In this document: piece after piece, positions 7,522-17,173 of the stretch
Numbering within the stretch: the stretch's first letter is position 1
Layout: the number at the start of each line of letters is the position of its first letter
Source: Ignavibacteriaceae bacterium
GTDB lineage: Bacteria > Bacteroidota > Ignavibacteria > Ignavibacteriales > Ignavibacteriaceae
Direction of reading: 5' to 3'
Length of the DNA stretch: 41,159 nucleotides
Assembly: GCA_025449775.1 (NCBI GenBank)
Contig: JANWIS010000040.1
Location: 1-41,159 of the forward strand
Position numbers and translations under genes: made by a program
Notes under the pieces: generated by a model
What the model was told of the DNA's origin: nothing
What the model saw: the letters and a program-made list of their open reading frames with translations, nothing else
Databases searched by the model: none

Positions 7522-9951
7522 ATGAAATTCTGTATTAAAATAATTTTAACCGTATTAACTCTGAATTTATTTACTGTAATCTCGGCACAGGAAAGAACTG
7601 GCATTAATAGTTCATTAATAACCGGGAAGGTATTGGATGCTGATACGAAACATGCAATTGAATATGCTAATGTAGTTGTGCTTTCGAAAACAGATTCTAG
7701 TGTGGTTACCGGTGGAGTTACTGATGTAAGTGGTTATTTTAATCTTAATATTTCACCACTGGAAAGTTATGTTGTTGAGGTAAGATTTATTGGATATGAC
7801 ACAAAGCAAATTGAAATTCAAATCAACAAAGAATCCCGTAAACTCGATCTTGGCAATATTTTCATTCAACCATCAGCAATAAATTTATCTGATGTTGTTG
7901 TTCAGGGAGAAAGATCACCTGTCACTTATGAAATTGATAAAAAGGTTGTTAATCCGGATCAGATGCAAACTGTTATCTCAGGAAACGCAGCTGATATACT
8001 TGAAAATGTTCCTTCAGTCCAGGTGGATATAGACGGCAATGTCAGCTTGAGAGGAAGCCAGAACTTTATGGTATTGATTGATGGCAGACCATCTGTTCTT
8101 GATCCACAGGATGCTCTTCAACAGATTGCCGCAAGTTCTATTGAGAAGATTGAAATAATAACCAATCCTTCTGCAAAGTATGATCCTGAAGGTACAGCCG
8201 GAATAATAAATATTATACTGAAAAAAAATACTGGGTATGGATTGAATGGAATAGTTAATGCAAATGCTGGTATGTACGATAGTTATGGTGGAGATTTTTT
8301 AATCAACTATCAAAATGAAGGAATAAAAACTAACCTGGGATTTGATTACAACCAGAGATTCAATCCCGGAGTACAAAGACAAAACAGTATTTATTATTAC
8401 GACGATTATACTTCAACAATAAATTCAACTGGTGATGCCGACAGAGGAAGAACAAATTACGAAGGAAGAGGTGGAATCGAATTCACACTTGGTACGAATG
8501 ATAATTTAAGCTTTGGAGGAAGAGTAGGAAAAAGAGAAGGAGAACAAAAATTAAATCAGGATTACAATCAATTCTCAACTCAGGATTCAATTAATTTAAA
8601 TTACACAGGAACGAGCGATAGAACCCGTGGTGGAGTTTATTACTCTTTAAATTCAAACTACTCACATTACTTTGATATGAATGGACATCAGCTGCTGGTA
8701 GAATTATTTTACAGCAATCAGGAAAGTGATGAATTAACAACTACTTCAGAATTTAGCCAGGGAAGTCAGGTCAGCGGAAGAAAGACAAACGAGTTTGGTC
8801 CATCATCAGAATTCAGAGGAAAGTTGGATTACAGTCTTCCATTCAGTGATGTAAGTAAATTTGAAGCAGGTTACCAGGGTGAAGTTGAACTTTCTGATGA
8901 GACTAACGAACTTTTTGAGTACAATCAAAGTACAAATATGTATGATCTTCAATCAGAATTCAGCAATATGAATAGATATGAAACAGGTGAGCATGCCTTG
9001 TATTCAATGTACTCAAATAAAATATGGGAGCTTAGTTTGCAAGCAGGATTGCGGACTGAATTTACATATCGTACGATTGAGGTAATTACTCAAAATCAAT
9101 ATTTCGAACTTGATAGAGTTGATTATTTTCCAAGTTTACATTCTTCTTACAAGTTTGAAGGTGGAACTTCTCTTATGGCAAGTTATTCACGGAGAATTGA
9201 AAGACCTCGTGGCTGGGCACTTGAACCATTTCCAACATGGATTGATGCAAACAATGTCAGGATTGGAAATCCCGATCTTGAACCTGAATTTATTGATTCT
9301 TATGAAGCCGGTGTTCAAAGTTTTATTGGCGAATCTTCTTTCAGCACAGAATTATATTACAGGATTACAAAAAATAAAATAGAGCCGGTAAGTACAGCCG
9401 TCGATAGTAATATAACTGTAACTACATTCGACAACACAGGTAACGATTATTCACTCGGAGCTGAATTAATGTTTTACCTCGATCCATTTGATTTCTGGAA
9501 TATTAATCTGATGGGAAATATTTTTAATTACAGGGTTGAGGGTGAAATTTTTGATGAACCTTATTCAAGAGAAAGTTTTAACTGGCAGGGAAGATTTTAT
9601 AATACTTTTAAACTTTGGAGTTCAACTCAAATACAGTTCAATACTAATTACAACAGTCCAACCGTTACTTCCCAGGGAAGAATGGAAGAATTTATCAGTT
9701 CAGATATTTCGGTAAGACAGGAAATAATAAAAAGTATTCTTGCAGTAACATTCCAGGTACAGGATATCTTCAGTAGTTCAAAACGTGAATTTACGACTGA
9801 AGGATCTAATTTTTATAACTATACTTACTCCGATAGAAGCACTCCTACTTTTATGTTGCATCTTCGTTATACATTTAACAACTACGAACAAAAGCGAGAA
9901 GGCAGGGGAGAAGAGAATGGTGAGTTCGAAACCGGAGATGATTTTAACTGA
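7522..9951 (+). CDS. Outer membrane beta-barrel / TonB-dependent receptor-like protein with N-terminal carboxypeptidase-regulatory-like domain
   Basis: Signal peptide; GKVLDADTKHAIEYANVVV (CarboxypepD_reg-like); plug VDIDGNVSLRGSQNFMVLIDGRP; NPSAKYDPEGTAGIINIILKK; aromatic-rich barrel to the C-terminus. Confidence 0.9.
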   Translation: MKFCIKIILTVLTLNLFTVISAQERTGINSSLITGKVLDADTKHAIEYANVVVLSKTDSSVVTGGVTDVSGYFNLNISPLESYVVEVRFIGYDTKQIEIQINKESRKLDLGNIFIQPSAINLSDVVVQGERSPVTYEIDKKVVNPDQMQTVISGNAADILENVPSVQVDIDGNVSLRGSQNFMVLIDGRPSVLDPQDALQQIAASSIEKIEIITNPSAKYDPEGTAGIINIILKKNTGYGLNGIVNANAGMYDSYGGDFLINYQNEGIKTNLGFDYNQRFNPGVQRQNSIYYYDDYTSTINSTGDADRGRTNYEGRGGIEFTLGTNDNLSFGGRVGKREGEQKLNQDYNQFSTQDSINLNYTGTSDRTRGGVYYSLNSNYSHYFDMNGHQLLVELFYSNQESDELTTTSEFSQGSQVSGRKTNEFGPSSEFRGKLDYSLPFSDVSKFEAGYQGEVELSDETNELFEYNQSTNMYDLQSEFSNMNRYETGEHALYSMYSNKIWELSLQAGLRTEFTYRTIEVITQNQYFELDRVDYFPSLHSSYKFEGGTSLMASYSRRIERPRGWALEPFPTWIDANNVRIGNPDLEPEFIDSYEAGVQSFIGESSFSTELYYRITKNKIEPVSTAVDSNITVTTFDNTGNDYSLGAELMFYLDPFDFWNINLMGNIFNYRVEGEIFDEPYSRESFNWQGRFYNTFKLWSSTQIQFNTNYNSPTVTSQGRMEEFISSDISVRQEIIKSILAVTFQVQDIFSSSKREFTTEGSNFYNYTYSDRSTPTFMLHLRYTFNNYEQKREGRGEENGEFETGDDFN

Positions 9952-9963
9952 GGACTTTTTGCT

Positions 9964-11607
9964 TCACTCTTGCCTTTCCTGCAAAGAAATAAATTCACAT
10001 CCATCCGGGATTTCCGGCTTCACAAGCAGAACATCTTCTCTTAATAAATGAACTGTTCCTGCAGAATCTCCTTTTTTCTTAACAACATATTTTTTGAAAG
10101 TGAAAGCAACCGGAGTAATACCGCTGGTTTTTGCTTTACTATGATACGCAGCAAGCGCCGCAGCTTTCTTTAAAATATTTTTTGGTACAGCTTCTTTAGC
10201 ATTGTCGACGCGAAGAACAACGTGCGAGCCTGAAACACCTCTTGCATGAAACCAATAATCATTCTGCTTTGCAAACTTTGTTGTAAGAAGGTCGTTGTTC
10301 TTACTATCTCTTCCGACAAATATTTTATACTTACCGTCAATTTTGTACTGCTTGAATTTAGAACTGATGTCGTTATCAGTTTCTTTTTGATCAGATGGTT
10401 TTATTTTTAATTTCTTCATCAATAATTCCAATTCCTTAATTGTTGTATTGTTATTCAACGAATCTTCTGCTTGCCTTAAAAATTTATATTCGGATTCAGC
10501 TTTTGTAATCAGCTCTTTTGATTTTGTAAAACCAGCTTTCTCTGCTCTGGATTTATCAAAATAAAGATCAACATTTTTTTGTGACGAAAGCTTTGGATTT
10601 AATTTAATAGTTATTGACTCACCACTTGTAAAAATGTCTTCAACAGTTATTGAAGTCATTCCTCTTTTAATCAAACCTAAATTAGCCAGCAAAAGATTAC
10701 CAAGTTTATTGAGCTCGTTAACTCTGGTTCCGCGATCAATTATAGCACGTATTTTGTTAATTTTATCTGTCACCTTATTAAGTTCGCGATCGAGATGATT
10801 ATTTATCAGTTTTAATTTTGATTGCCTGGCATTCAGATAAAATTGCTTTGAGAGCAGAAAATTTTCCGCCTCAAAAATGTCATCAAATATTTTTTTTTCT
10901 GTAAAGGAGAGACTTTTAAAGTTTTCAAACCCGAGATTTATTTCCCGAAGTTCCTCATCGATTAAAATACATGGTTTAGACATCCTGATTTCTTCAATGA
11001 TACTTTCAAGAAGTATAATGCTTTCTTTTTTATCAGGATTATTTGACCGGGCATTGAACTCCATAATAATATCTTTTCCAAGCACCGGATATTTTTTTCG
11101 GATCTCATCAGGATAGTTATCAGTTTCGCCTATTTCCAGATCCAATTTATTCCAGCCGGATATAAAAGTCTTTTTTGCGAATTCTGCTTTTGTCTGTTCC
11201 AGTAATTCTTCTTTAACCGATTTGAATGGGATTATTTGATTGGCTTTAGTCATGCAGAAAATATTTGTGTATTTACCACGGATCGCAAAGAAGAGTGTTG
11301 ATTGTTCACAGCTTATTTTAACAATCCTGTCGTCATCTGCTATCAGAAATGATGATATGACGTCACCGATCGCTTCCTCAAAGAAATTAACTGTATTTTT
11401 TTTTGCCCGTGAATAATTTTTCTTTAAAGTTAAATGTGCATTACCGGGAACCACACAAAACTCTGCAAAAATATTTTCATCAGATAATTTACAGTGAACA
11501 ATTAATGTTCCTCTTTCCTGTGAAAATACTTCCGCAATCTTTGCCCCTTTTAGAACCTTATTTGCATCAAGCATCAATCTGTTCAGAAAAAAGTAATTTT
11601 GTATCAA
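9964..11607 (-). CDS. rqcH: NFACT-family protein, RqcH/Rqc2 homologue
   Basis: N-terminal NFACT domain with DR motif (ADDDRIVKIS), central coiled-coil, C-terminal NFACT-R (KIFVGRDSKNNDLLTTKFAKQNDYWFHARGVSGSHVVLR). Confidence 0.85.
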   Translation of the reverse strand: MIQNYFFLNRLMLDANKVLKGAKIAEVFSQERGTLIVHCKLSDENIFAEFCVVPGNAHLTLKKNYSRAKKNTVNFFEEAIGDVISSFLIADDDRIVKISCEQSTLFFAIRGKYTNIFCMTKANQIIPFKSVKEELLEQTKAEFAKKTFISGWNKLDLEIGETDNYPDEIRKKYPVLGKDIIMEFNARSNNPDKKESIILLESIIEEIRMSKPCILIDEELREINLGFENFKSLSFTEKKIFDDIFEAENFLLSKQFYLNARQSKLKLINNHLDRELNKVTDKINKIRAIIDRGTRVNELNKLGNLLLANLGLIKRGMTSITVEDIFTSGESITIKLNPKLSSQKNVDLYFDKSRAEKAGFTKSKELITKAESEYKFLRQAEDSLNNNTTIKELELLMKKLKIKPSDQKETDNDISSKFKQYKIDGKYKIFVGRDSKNNDLLTTKFAKQNDYWFHARGVSGSHVVLRVDNAKEAVPKNILKKAAALAAYHSKAKTSGITPVAFTFKKYVVKKKGDSAGTVHLLREDVLLVKPEIPDGCEFISLQERQE

Positions 11608-11746
11608 GACTTTATTGCTCTTCTATTATTCATCATTTGAAGTTTAAATTAAATGCAGAAGTATGGGAAAACCTAATACAGATTATCTTAGGTCATAAGT
11701 TTATCCACAGTAAGACTTTTAAATTGTATAAGTACACCTCAATTGA

Positions 11747-11754
11747 TATATTTG
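11747..11754 (+). promoter_or_regulatory. Putative Bacteroidota-type -7 box (TATATTTG) for the PASTA gene
   Basis: TAnnTTTG match 4 nt before the ATG at 11759, with ATTG about 20 nt upstream. Confidence 0.35.
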
Positions 11755-11758
11755 ATTT

Positions 11759-12520
11759 ATGAAAAAATTCATTAGAACTCCTTTATTCAGGAAGATTGTT
11801 CTAGGTTTAGTTGGTTTCGGAGTATTTATTTTTATTCTCGATACTTTAATTATGCCTTGGTATGTCAGTTCAGCTGAGACCACAGTTCCAAATGTACTTG
11901 GAAGTAAAGAAGCCGATGCAATTGATTTGCTGATGCATAATGGTTTCAGACCTTTGATAAGCGATACTTCCTACGGACTAAAAGTTGCAAAAGGTGAGGT
12001 GTTTCTCCAAAAGCCCGAAGCAGGAAAAATTGTTAAAGTAGGCCGAACAGTTTACCTTTTTGTAAGCGGTGGAGATAAAGTTGTTTCAGTTCCTTTGCTT
12101 AAAGGTAAATCAATTCTCGATGCAAAATTTGCTTTAGAAAGATTAGGTTTAAAGCTTGGAAGAATCGAACGTGTTTCATCCAGCAAGCCGGAAGACATGA
12201 TCTTCGATCAGCAGTATGCTGAAGGAACTACATTAAAACAAGGTGGAGTTGTTGGAGTAACTGTTAGTGCAGGTAGAGGAGGAGGTTCTGTAATTGTACC
12301 CGATCTTATTGGAAAAACTTTATCCGATGCAAGAAGAATTCTTTCAGACAACTCATTGATTGTAGGAAAAATTAATTTTCAGCAGTCTTCAACTCTTTTG
12401 CCGAATACAATTCTCGATCAATATCCAAGCAGTGGAAATAAATTAAACCCCGGTGACGCTGTAGATATTTTTGTTACTAAACCAGCTGATAGAAATATTT
12501 CAGACGAGGAGAACGAATAG
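11759..12520 (+). CDS. Membrane-anchored protein with three PASTA domains
   Basis: N-terminal TM helix then three repeats VPNVLGSKEADAIDLL, VPLLKGKSILDAKFAL, VPDLIGKTLSDARRIL; no kinase or transpeptidase domain. Confidence 0.9.
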   Translation: MKKFIRTPLFRKIVLGLVGFGVFIFILDTLIMPWYVSSAETTVPNVLGSKEADAIDLLMHNGFRPLISDTSYGLKVAKGEVFLQKPEAGKIVKVGRTVYLFVSGGDKVVSVPLLKGKSILDAKFALERLGLKLGRIERVSSSKPEDMIFDQQYAEGTTLKQGGVVGVTVSAGRGGGSVIVPDLIGKTLSDARRILSDNSLIVGKINFQQSSTLLPNTILDQYPSSGNKLNPGDAVDIFVTKPADRNISDEENE

Positions 12521-12522
12521 TA

Positions 12523-13176
12523 ATGGCACTTATTGCTCCTTCAATTCTTTCTGCAGATTTCACAAATCTTTCACAGCAAATCAGGTTAGCTGAAATGGGC
12601 GGTGCAGATTGGATTCACTGCGATGTAATGGATGGACATTTTGTTCCAAACATAACCATCGGTCCTGTAATAGTTAAAGCTGCAAGAAAAATTACAAAGC
12701 TTCCTGTAGATGTTCATTTGATGATTGAGAATCCGGATAAATATCTTGAAGCATTCGCAGATGCAGGAGCAGATTATCTCTCTGTTCATGTAGAAGAAGT
12801 TGTTCACCTTAACAGAACAATTGAACGGATAAAAGAACTTGGCTGTAAAGCCGGTGTGGTTGTTAATCCTGCAACACCGGTTAACAGCATTCTTGATATT
12901 GCAGAATCTATAAATCTTTTACTAATAATGACCGTCAATCCCGGATTTGGAGGACAAAAATTTATTCCTAACTCGATAAGAAGAATTGAAGAAGCTGTAA
13001 ATCTAAGAGAAAGATTAAAAGCAAGTTTCCTTATAGAAATTGATGGTGGTGTAAATAAAGAAACGATCATCGAAGCAAAGAAAGCCGGAGTTGATATTTT
13101 TGTTGCTGGTTCCGCAATCTTTGATGCCGATAATATTACTGCTGCAACTGCTGAATTAAAAAACCTTGTGAAATAA
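12523..13176 (+). CDS. rpe: Ribulose-phosphate 3-epimerase
   Basis: IAPSILSADF, HCDVMDGHFVPNITIGP, VDVHLMIENP, MTVNPGFGGQKF, EIDGGVN. Confidence 0.96.
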   Translation: MALIAPSILSADFTNLSQQIRLAEMGGADWIHCDVMDGHFVPNITIGPVIVKAARKITKLPVDVHLMIENPDKYLEAFADAGADYLSVHVEEVVHLNRTIERIKELGCKAGVVVNPATPVNSILDIAESINLLLIMTVNPGFGGQKFIPNSIRRIEEAVNLRERLKASFLIEIDGGVNKETIIEAKKAGVDIFVAGSAIFDADNITAATAELKNLVK

Positions 13177-13252
13177 TTTCCAGATTTTTTTTCATCAATA
13201 AAAATTAAGAACTGCAATCCAAACCTCAACTCAGAAAATTGCAAGTGACAAA

Positions 13253-14083
13253 ATGGCCATTTATAAAATCGGGAACAGAGCGTTCGACTTTCATTTTGCT
13301 TTTGTAATGGGAATTTTAAATGTAACGCCCGATTCTTTTTCTGATGGCGGTTTGTATGAAAATAAAAAAAGTGCTGTGGCTCATGCAATAAAAATGATTG
13401 ATGAAGGTGCTGATATTGTAGATATTGGCGGTGAATCAACAAGACCCGGGTCTGAACCTGTTAATGAAGATGAGGAGATGCGAAGAGTAATTCCTGTCAT
13501 CAAAGAAATTCTTGCTTTAAAACCCGATGCAATTATTTCGGTTGATACAACAAAATCAAATGTTGCCAGGAAAGCTCTCGAAAATGGTGCTGTCATTGTA
13601 AATGATATTAGCGGCGGAACATTTGATCCGAAAATTTTTGATGTTGTAAGCCAATCAAATGCTTCGATGGTTTTGATGCATATTAAAGGCAAACCAAAGA
13701 CTATGCAGGATCTTCCTGAATATTCTGATGTTGTATCAGAGGTTTATGATTTTCTTGCTTCTCAAGCCTGCATTGCTGCTGAGAAGGGTATTGAAAAAAT
13801 AATTGTGGATCCAGGAATAGGTTTTGGAAAAAAATTAGAACACAATCTCGCTTTAATTGAAAGGGTAGAATATTTTAAATCATTATCGTTTCCAATTTTG
13901 ATCGGGTTATCGAGGAAATCTTTTATTGGAAATATTTTAGATTTACCTGTTGAAGAAAGAGATGATGCAACAAATGCACTTAATTCTTATGTAATATCAA
14001 AAGGTGTAAGGATTGTACGGACTCATAATGTTAAACAAGCTGTTGAGACGTGTAAATTATTTAACAGAATAATAAGCAACTAA
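13253..14083 (+). CDS. folP: Dihydropteroate synthase
   Basis: MGILNVTPDSFSDGG, DIGGESTRPG, VNDISGG, DPGIGFGK. Confidence 0.95.
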   Translation: MAIYKIGNRAFDFHFAFVMGILNVTPDSFSDGGLYENKKSAVAHAIKMIDEGADIVDIGGESTRPGSEPVNEDEEMRRVIPVIKEILALKPDAIISVDTTKSNVARKALENGAVIVNDISGGTFDPKIFDVVSQSNASMVLMHIKGKPKTMQDLPEYSDVVSEVYDFLASQACIAAEKGIEKIIVDPGIGFGKKLEHNLALIERVEYFKSLSFPILIGLSRKSFIGNILDLPVEERDDATNALNSYVISKGVRIVRTHNVKQAVETCKLFNRIISN

Positions 14084-14901
14084 TGTTTGAACTTTTCAAA
14101 ATAGGGTTTCTCTCAGTTAATTTTCTCGATGTAGTCGATGTTCTTATCGTTGGTTTTATTGTATATAAACTCTATACAACTCTGAGAGGAACAATTGCAG
14201 CACAGATTTTTATCGGACTGATAATAATTTTAATTTTTTCATTTGCTGCTCAGGCTGTTCAACTTAAAGCGTTAAACTGGTTACTGAGGTTGATAACCGA
14301 CATTTGGGTTATTGCATTCGTAATTTTATTCCAGCCGGAAATAAGGAGATTATTAGTTCTGTTAGCAAGAAATCCTGTGATGAAAATTTTTGGTAAGCAT
14401 GACATACACGAATCAGCTGAAATAATTGTTGATGCATCATTCGAACTTTCTCAACATCAGTACGGTGCATTGATTGTCATTGTCAGAGAAACAGGCATAC
14501 GTGGTTATGCTGAAACAGGTGAAATCTTACAAGCCAAACTAAGCAAGTCTTTACTAACATCGATTTTTTTTCCAAAATCTTCTTTGCACGATGGTGCAGT
14601 AATTATCAAAGGAAATGTAATTGAAGCAGCACGCTGTACACTTCCACTTTCTGCCACAACACAAGTTGATGGTGAAAACCTTGGTATGAGACATAGAGCC
14701 GGAATGGGAATAAGTGAACAGGCAGATGTTATAAGTGTAATTGTATCAGAAGAGACAGGCGGAATTTCTATAGCCGAAAATGGAATTTTAAGCACAGGGT
14801 TATCAAAAGATTCACTCAGGAAAAAATTAAAAGAAGCATTTGTAACACCTACACCAAAAAGCTGGAAAGTTTTATTTGAACAATTCAAAGGACAAAAATA
14901 A
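14083..14901 (+). CDS. cdaA: Diadenylate cyclase, CdaA type
   Basis: Three N-terminal TM helices and DisA_N domain with SSLHDGAVII and MRHRAGMG motifs; TAATG overlap with folP. Confidence 0.93.
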   Translation: MFELFKIGFLSVNFLDVVDVLIVGFIVYKLYTTLRGTIAAQIFIGLIIILIFSFAAQAVQLKALNWLLRLITDIWVIAFVILFQPEIRRLLVLLARNPVMKIFGKHDIHESAEIIVDASFELSQHQYGALIVIVRETGIRGYAETGEILQAKLSKSLLTSIFFPKSSLHDGAVIIKGNVIEAARCTLPLSATTQVDGENLGMRHRAGMGISEQADVISVIVSEETGGISIAENGILSTGLSKDSLRKKLKEAFVTPTPKSWKVLFEQFKGQK

Positions 14902-15556
14902 TATTAACACTTCAGTCTGTGCTGTTATCCCATTTTATAATGAGAAAGAAACTCTTCACAAAACCCTTAACGAAACTTGTAAATATGTTCAGTTTATTTT
15001 TGCAATTGATGATGGCTCAAATGATGCCTGGCAGGAAATAAAATTAGATAGGCCTGAAATAAAGTATATAAGTCTTGGCAAAAATTCCGGAAAGGGGAGA
15101 GCATTAAAAGTTGGATTTGAAAACGCCGTATCAGAGGGATTTGAATATGTAATAACACTTGATGCCGACCTTCAGCATGAACCAAAATATATTCCACAGC
15201 TTTTAGAAAGAACGAGAGAATTTGATATTGTTATCGGCAACAGATTGTATGACTTGAAACAAATGCCTTTACAGAGAAGATTGAGCAATAAAATAACCTC
15301 GTTTTTACTCAGCAAAAAAACGGGTCAAAAAATTCTCGACAGTCAATGCGGATTCAGAGCATATTCTTCAAAAGTATTCAAAGAAGTAAAAACTTTTCGT
15401 AATGGATTTGAAGCAGAAAGTGAAATTATTGTGATAGCAGCCAGGAATGGTTCTAAAATAGGATTTGTTGATATTCCTGCAATCTATGGAAATGAGAAAA
15501 GTAAAATGAGAGCAATGCAAGCAATCATTGGTTTCATAAAAGTTTTATTCAGTTAA
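14876..15556 (+). CDS. Family 2 glycosyltransferase (DPM1-like)
   Basis: VIPFYNEKETL, DDGSND, GKGRALKVGFENA, ITLDADLQHEPKYI; probable TTG start overlapping cdaA by 26 nt. Confidence 0.85.
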   Translation: MNNSKDKNNINTSVCAVIPFYNEKETLHKTLNETCKYVQFIFAIDDGSNDAWQEIKLDRPEIKYISLGKNSGKGRALKVGFENAVSEGFEYVITLDADLQHEPKYIPQLLERTREFDIVIGNRLYDLKQMPLQRRLSNKITSFLLSKKTGQKILDSQCGFRAYSSKVFKEVKTFRNGFEAESEIIVIAARNGSKIGFVDIPAIYGNEKSKMRAMQAIIGFIKVLFS

Positions 15557-15660
15557 ACCAATGTGAGAATTATTAGATCGTAAAAGGATTAATTATCCAG
15601 TATTTTTGTAAGTTGATTGAAAGTAAAATACATTCAATACAGTGATTGTGGAAGGAAAAT

Positions 15661-16338
15661 TTGAAGCTCAGATATTTTTCACACTCAGCTTTTCAGCTGA
15701 TTACCAATGCAGGTAAAAGAATATTGATCGATCCGTTTCTTGATGAAAACCCGACATCTCCGGTAAATTCAAAAGATGTGAATGCAGATTATATAGTTAT
15801 AACACATGCTCACGGTGATCATCTCGGTGATAGTTTTAAAATTGCTGAAAGATGCAAATCAATATTTATTTGTGTCAATGAGCTTGCTGAATACTGTAAG
15901 TCAAAAGGATACAATGCACACAATATGCATATAGGTGGAAGTCATAATTTTGATTTTGGAAAAGTGAAATTTACAATTGCTCATCACGGATCTATGACAC
16001 CTGATAACAAATATGGCGGACCAGCTTCAGGCGTTGTTATTTCTGCTGATGGGAAAAGCGTTTACCATACTGGCGACACAGGTTTATTTTATGATATGAA
16101 GCTGATCGGGGAGGTGACACCAATCGATTATATGCTCGTTCCAATCGGTGATAATTATACAATGGGGATTACGGATGCTGTAAAGGCAGTTGAGCTTGTA
16201 TCACCAAAGAATGCTATTCCAATGCATTACAATACATTTCCTGTGATAGCGGCAGATCCGAACCAATTTAAAAAATTAGCCGAAGGCAAGGGAATCAAAA
16301 CTCGTGTAATGGATTATGGTGAGGAGATTGACCTTTAA
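15661..16338 (+). CDS. UPF0173 metal-dependent hydrolase (MBL fold)
   Basis: TTG start at 15661 (MKLRYFSHSAFQL; the track uses upstream TTG 15646). THAHGDHLGD, HHGSMTPDNKYGGPASGVV, YHTGDTGLF, IPMHYNTFP. Confidence 0.88.
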   Translation: MKLRYFSHSAFQLITNAGKRILIDPFLDENPTSPVNSKDVNADYIVITHAHGDHLGDSFKIAERCKSIFICVNELAEYCKSKGYNAHNMHIGGSHNFDFGKVKFTIAHHGSMTPDNKYGGPASGVVISADGKSVYHTGDTGLFYDMKLIGEVTPIDYMLVPIGDNYTMGITDAVKAVELVSPKNAIPMHYNTFPVIAADPNQFKKLAEGKGIKTRVMDYGEEIDL

Positions 16339-16395
16339 AGATGAATTTAGAAATAATATTTTTACGACCGTGATAAAAACTAATTATCAAATCAG

Positions 16396-17160
16396 ATGAC
16401 AAAGATTATAGCAATAGCAAATCAAAAGGGAGGTGTTGGTAAAACGACCACCACGATCAACCTGGCTTCATTACTTGCTGCTGCTGAACAGAAAACTTTG
16501 CTTATCGATATTGATCCGCAGGCAAACTCATCATCCGGGTTAAGTATTTTTAAACATAATCCTTCTGTTTATGAGGTATTAATTGGAAACCAGGAGATTA
16601 AGAATGTTATTATTGATGAGTATATGCCGTTTCTAGATTTACTTCCTTCAAACATTAATCTCGTTGGTGCAGAAATTGAAATGGTTGAACTACCAAAACG
16701 GGAGACCATCTTGAAGGAAGCATTGCGTGAAGTTTATGAAAGATATGAGTATATTTTAATCGATTGTCCGCCGTCGCTTGGGCTCCTGACTCTGAATGCA
16801 CTTACAGCAGCAAACTCTGTTTTGATTCCTGTACAATGTGAGTATTTTGCATTAGAAGGATTAGGTCAGCTTTTAAATACAATTAACATTGTTAAACAAT
16901 ATCACAACCCAAACCTATCAATTGAAGGAGTGATTTTGACAATGTTTGATACAAGACTTCGCTTATCACACCAGGTTGCTGAAGAAGTAAGAAAATATTT
17001 TGGAGAAAAGGTGTTTAACACGGTTATCAATCGGAATGTCAGAATTTCTGAAGCTCCGAGTTTTGGTAAGCCTATAATCTTATATGATGCGGTTTCAACA
17101 GGTGCACAGAATTATATGGCATTAGCTGCCGAATTCTTAGAACGAAATTCAAAATCTTAA
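16396..17160 (+). CDS. parA: Chromosome partitioning ATPase ParA/Soj
   Basis: ANQKGGVGKTTTTINLA deviant Walker A, DIDPQANSSSG, IDCPPSLG. Confidence 0.95.
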   Translation: MTKIIAIANQKGGVGKTTTTINLASLLAAAEQKTLLIDIDPQANSSSGLSIFKHNPSVYEVLIGNQEIKNVIIDEYMPFLDLLPSNINLVGAEIEMVELPKRETILKEALREVYERYEYILIDCPPSLGLLTLNALTAANSVLIPVQCEYFALEGLGQLLNTINIVKQYHNPNLSIEGVILTMFDTRLRLSHQVAEEVRKYFGEKVFNTVINRNVRISEAPSFGKPIILYDAVSTGAQNYMALAAEFLERNSKS

Positions 17161-17173
17161 ACAATGAAATGAG

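Noticed and set aside
9110-10051. Plus-strand ORFs 9110-9382 and 9785-10051
   Set aside because: Out-of-frame inside the TonB receptor-like gene or running antisense into rqcH; no supporting features.
12804-13442. 212-aa minus-strand ORF
   Set aside because: Antisense across rpe and folP, both with unmistakable motifs; low-complexity composition and no recognisable domain.
14505-14888. 127-aa minus-strand ORF
   Set aside because: Antisense to the cdaA catalytic domain.
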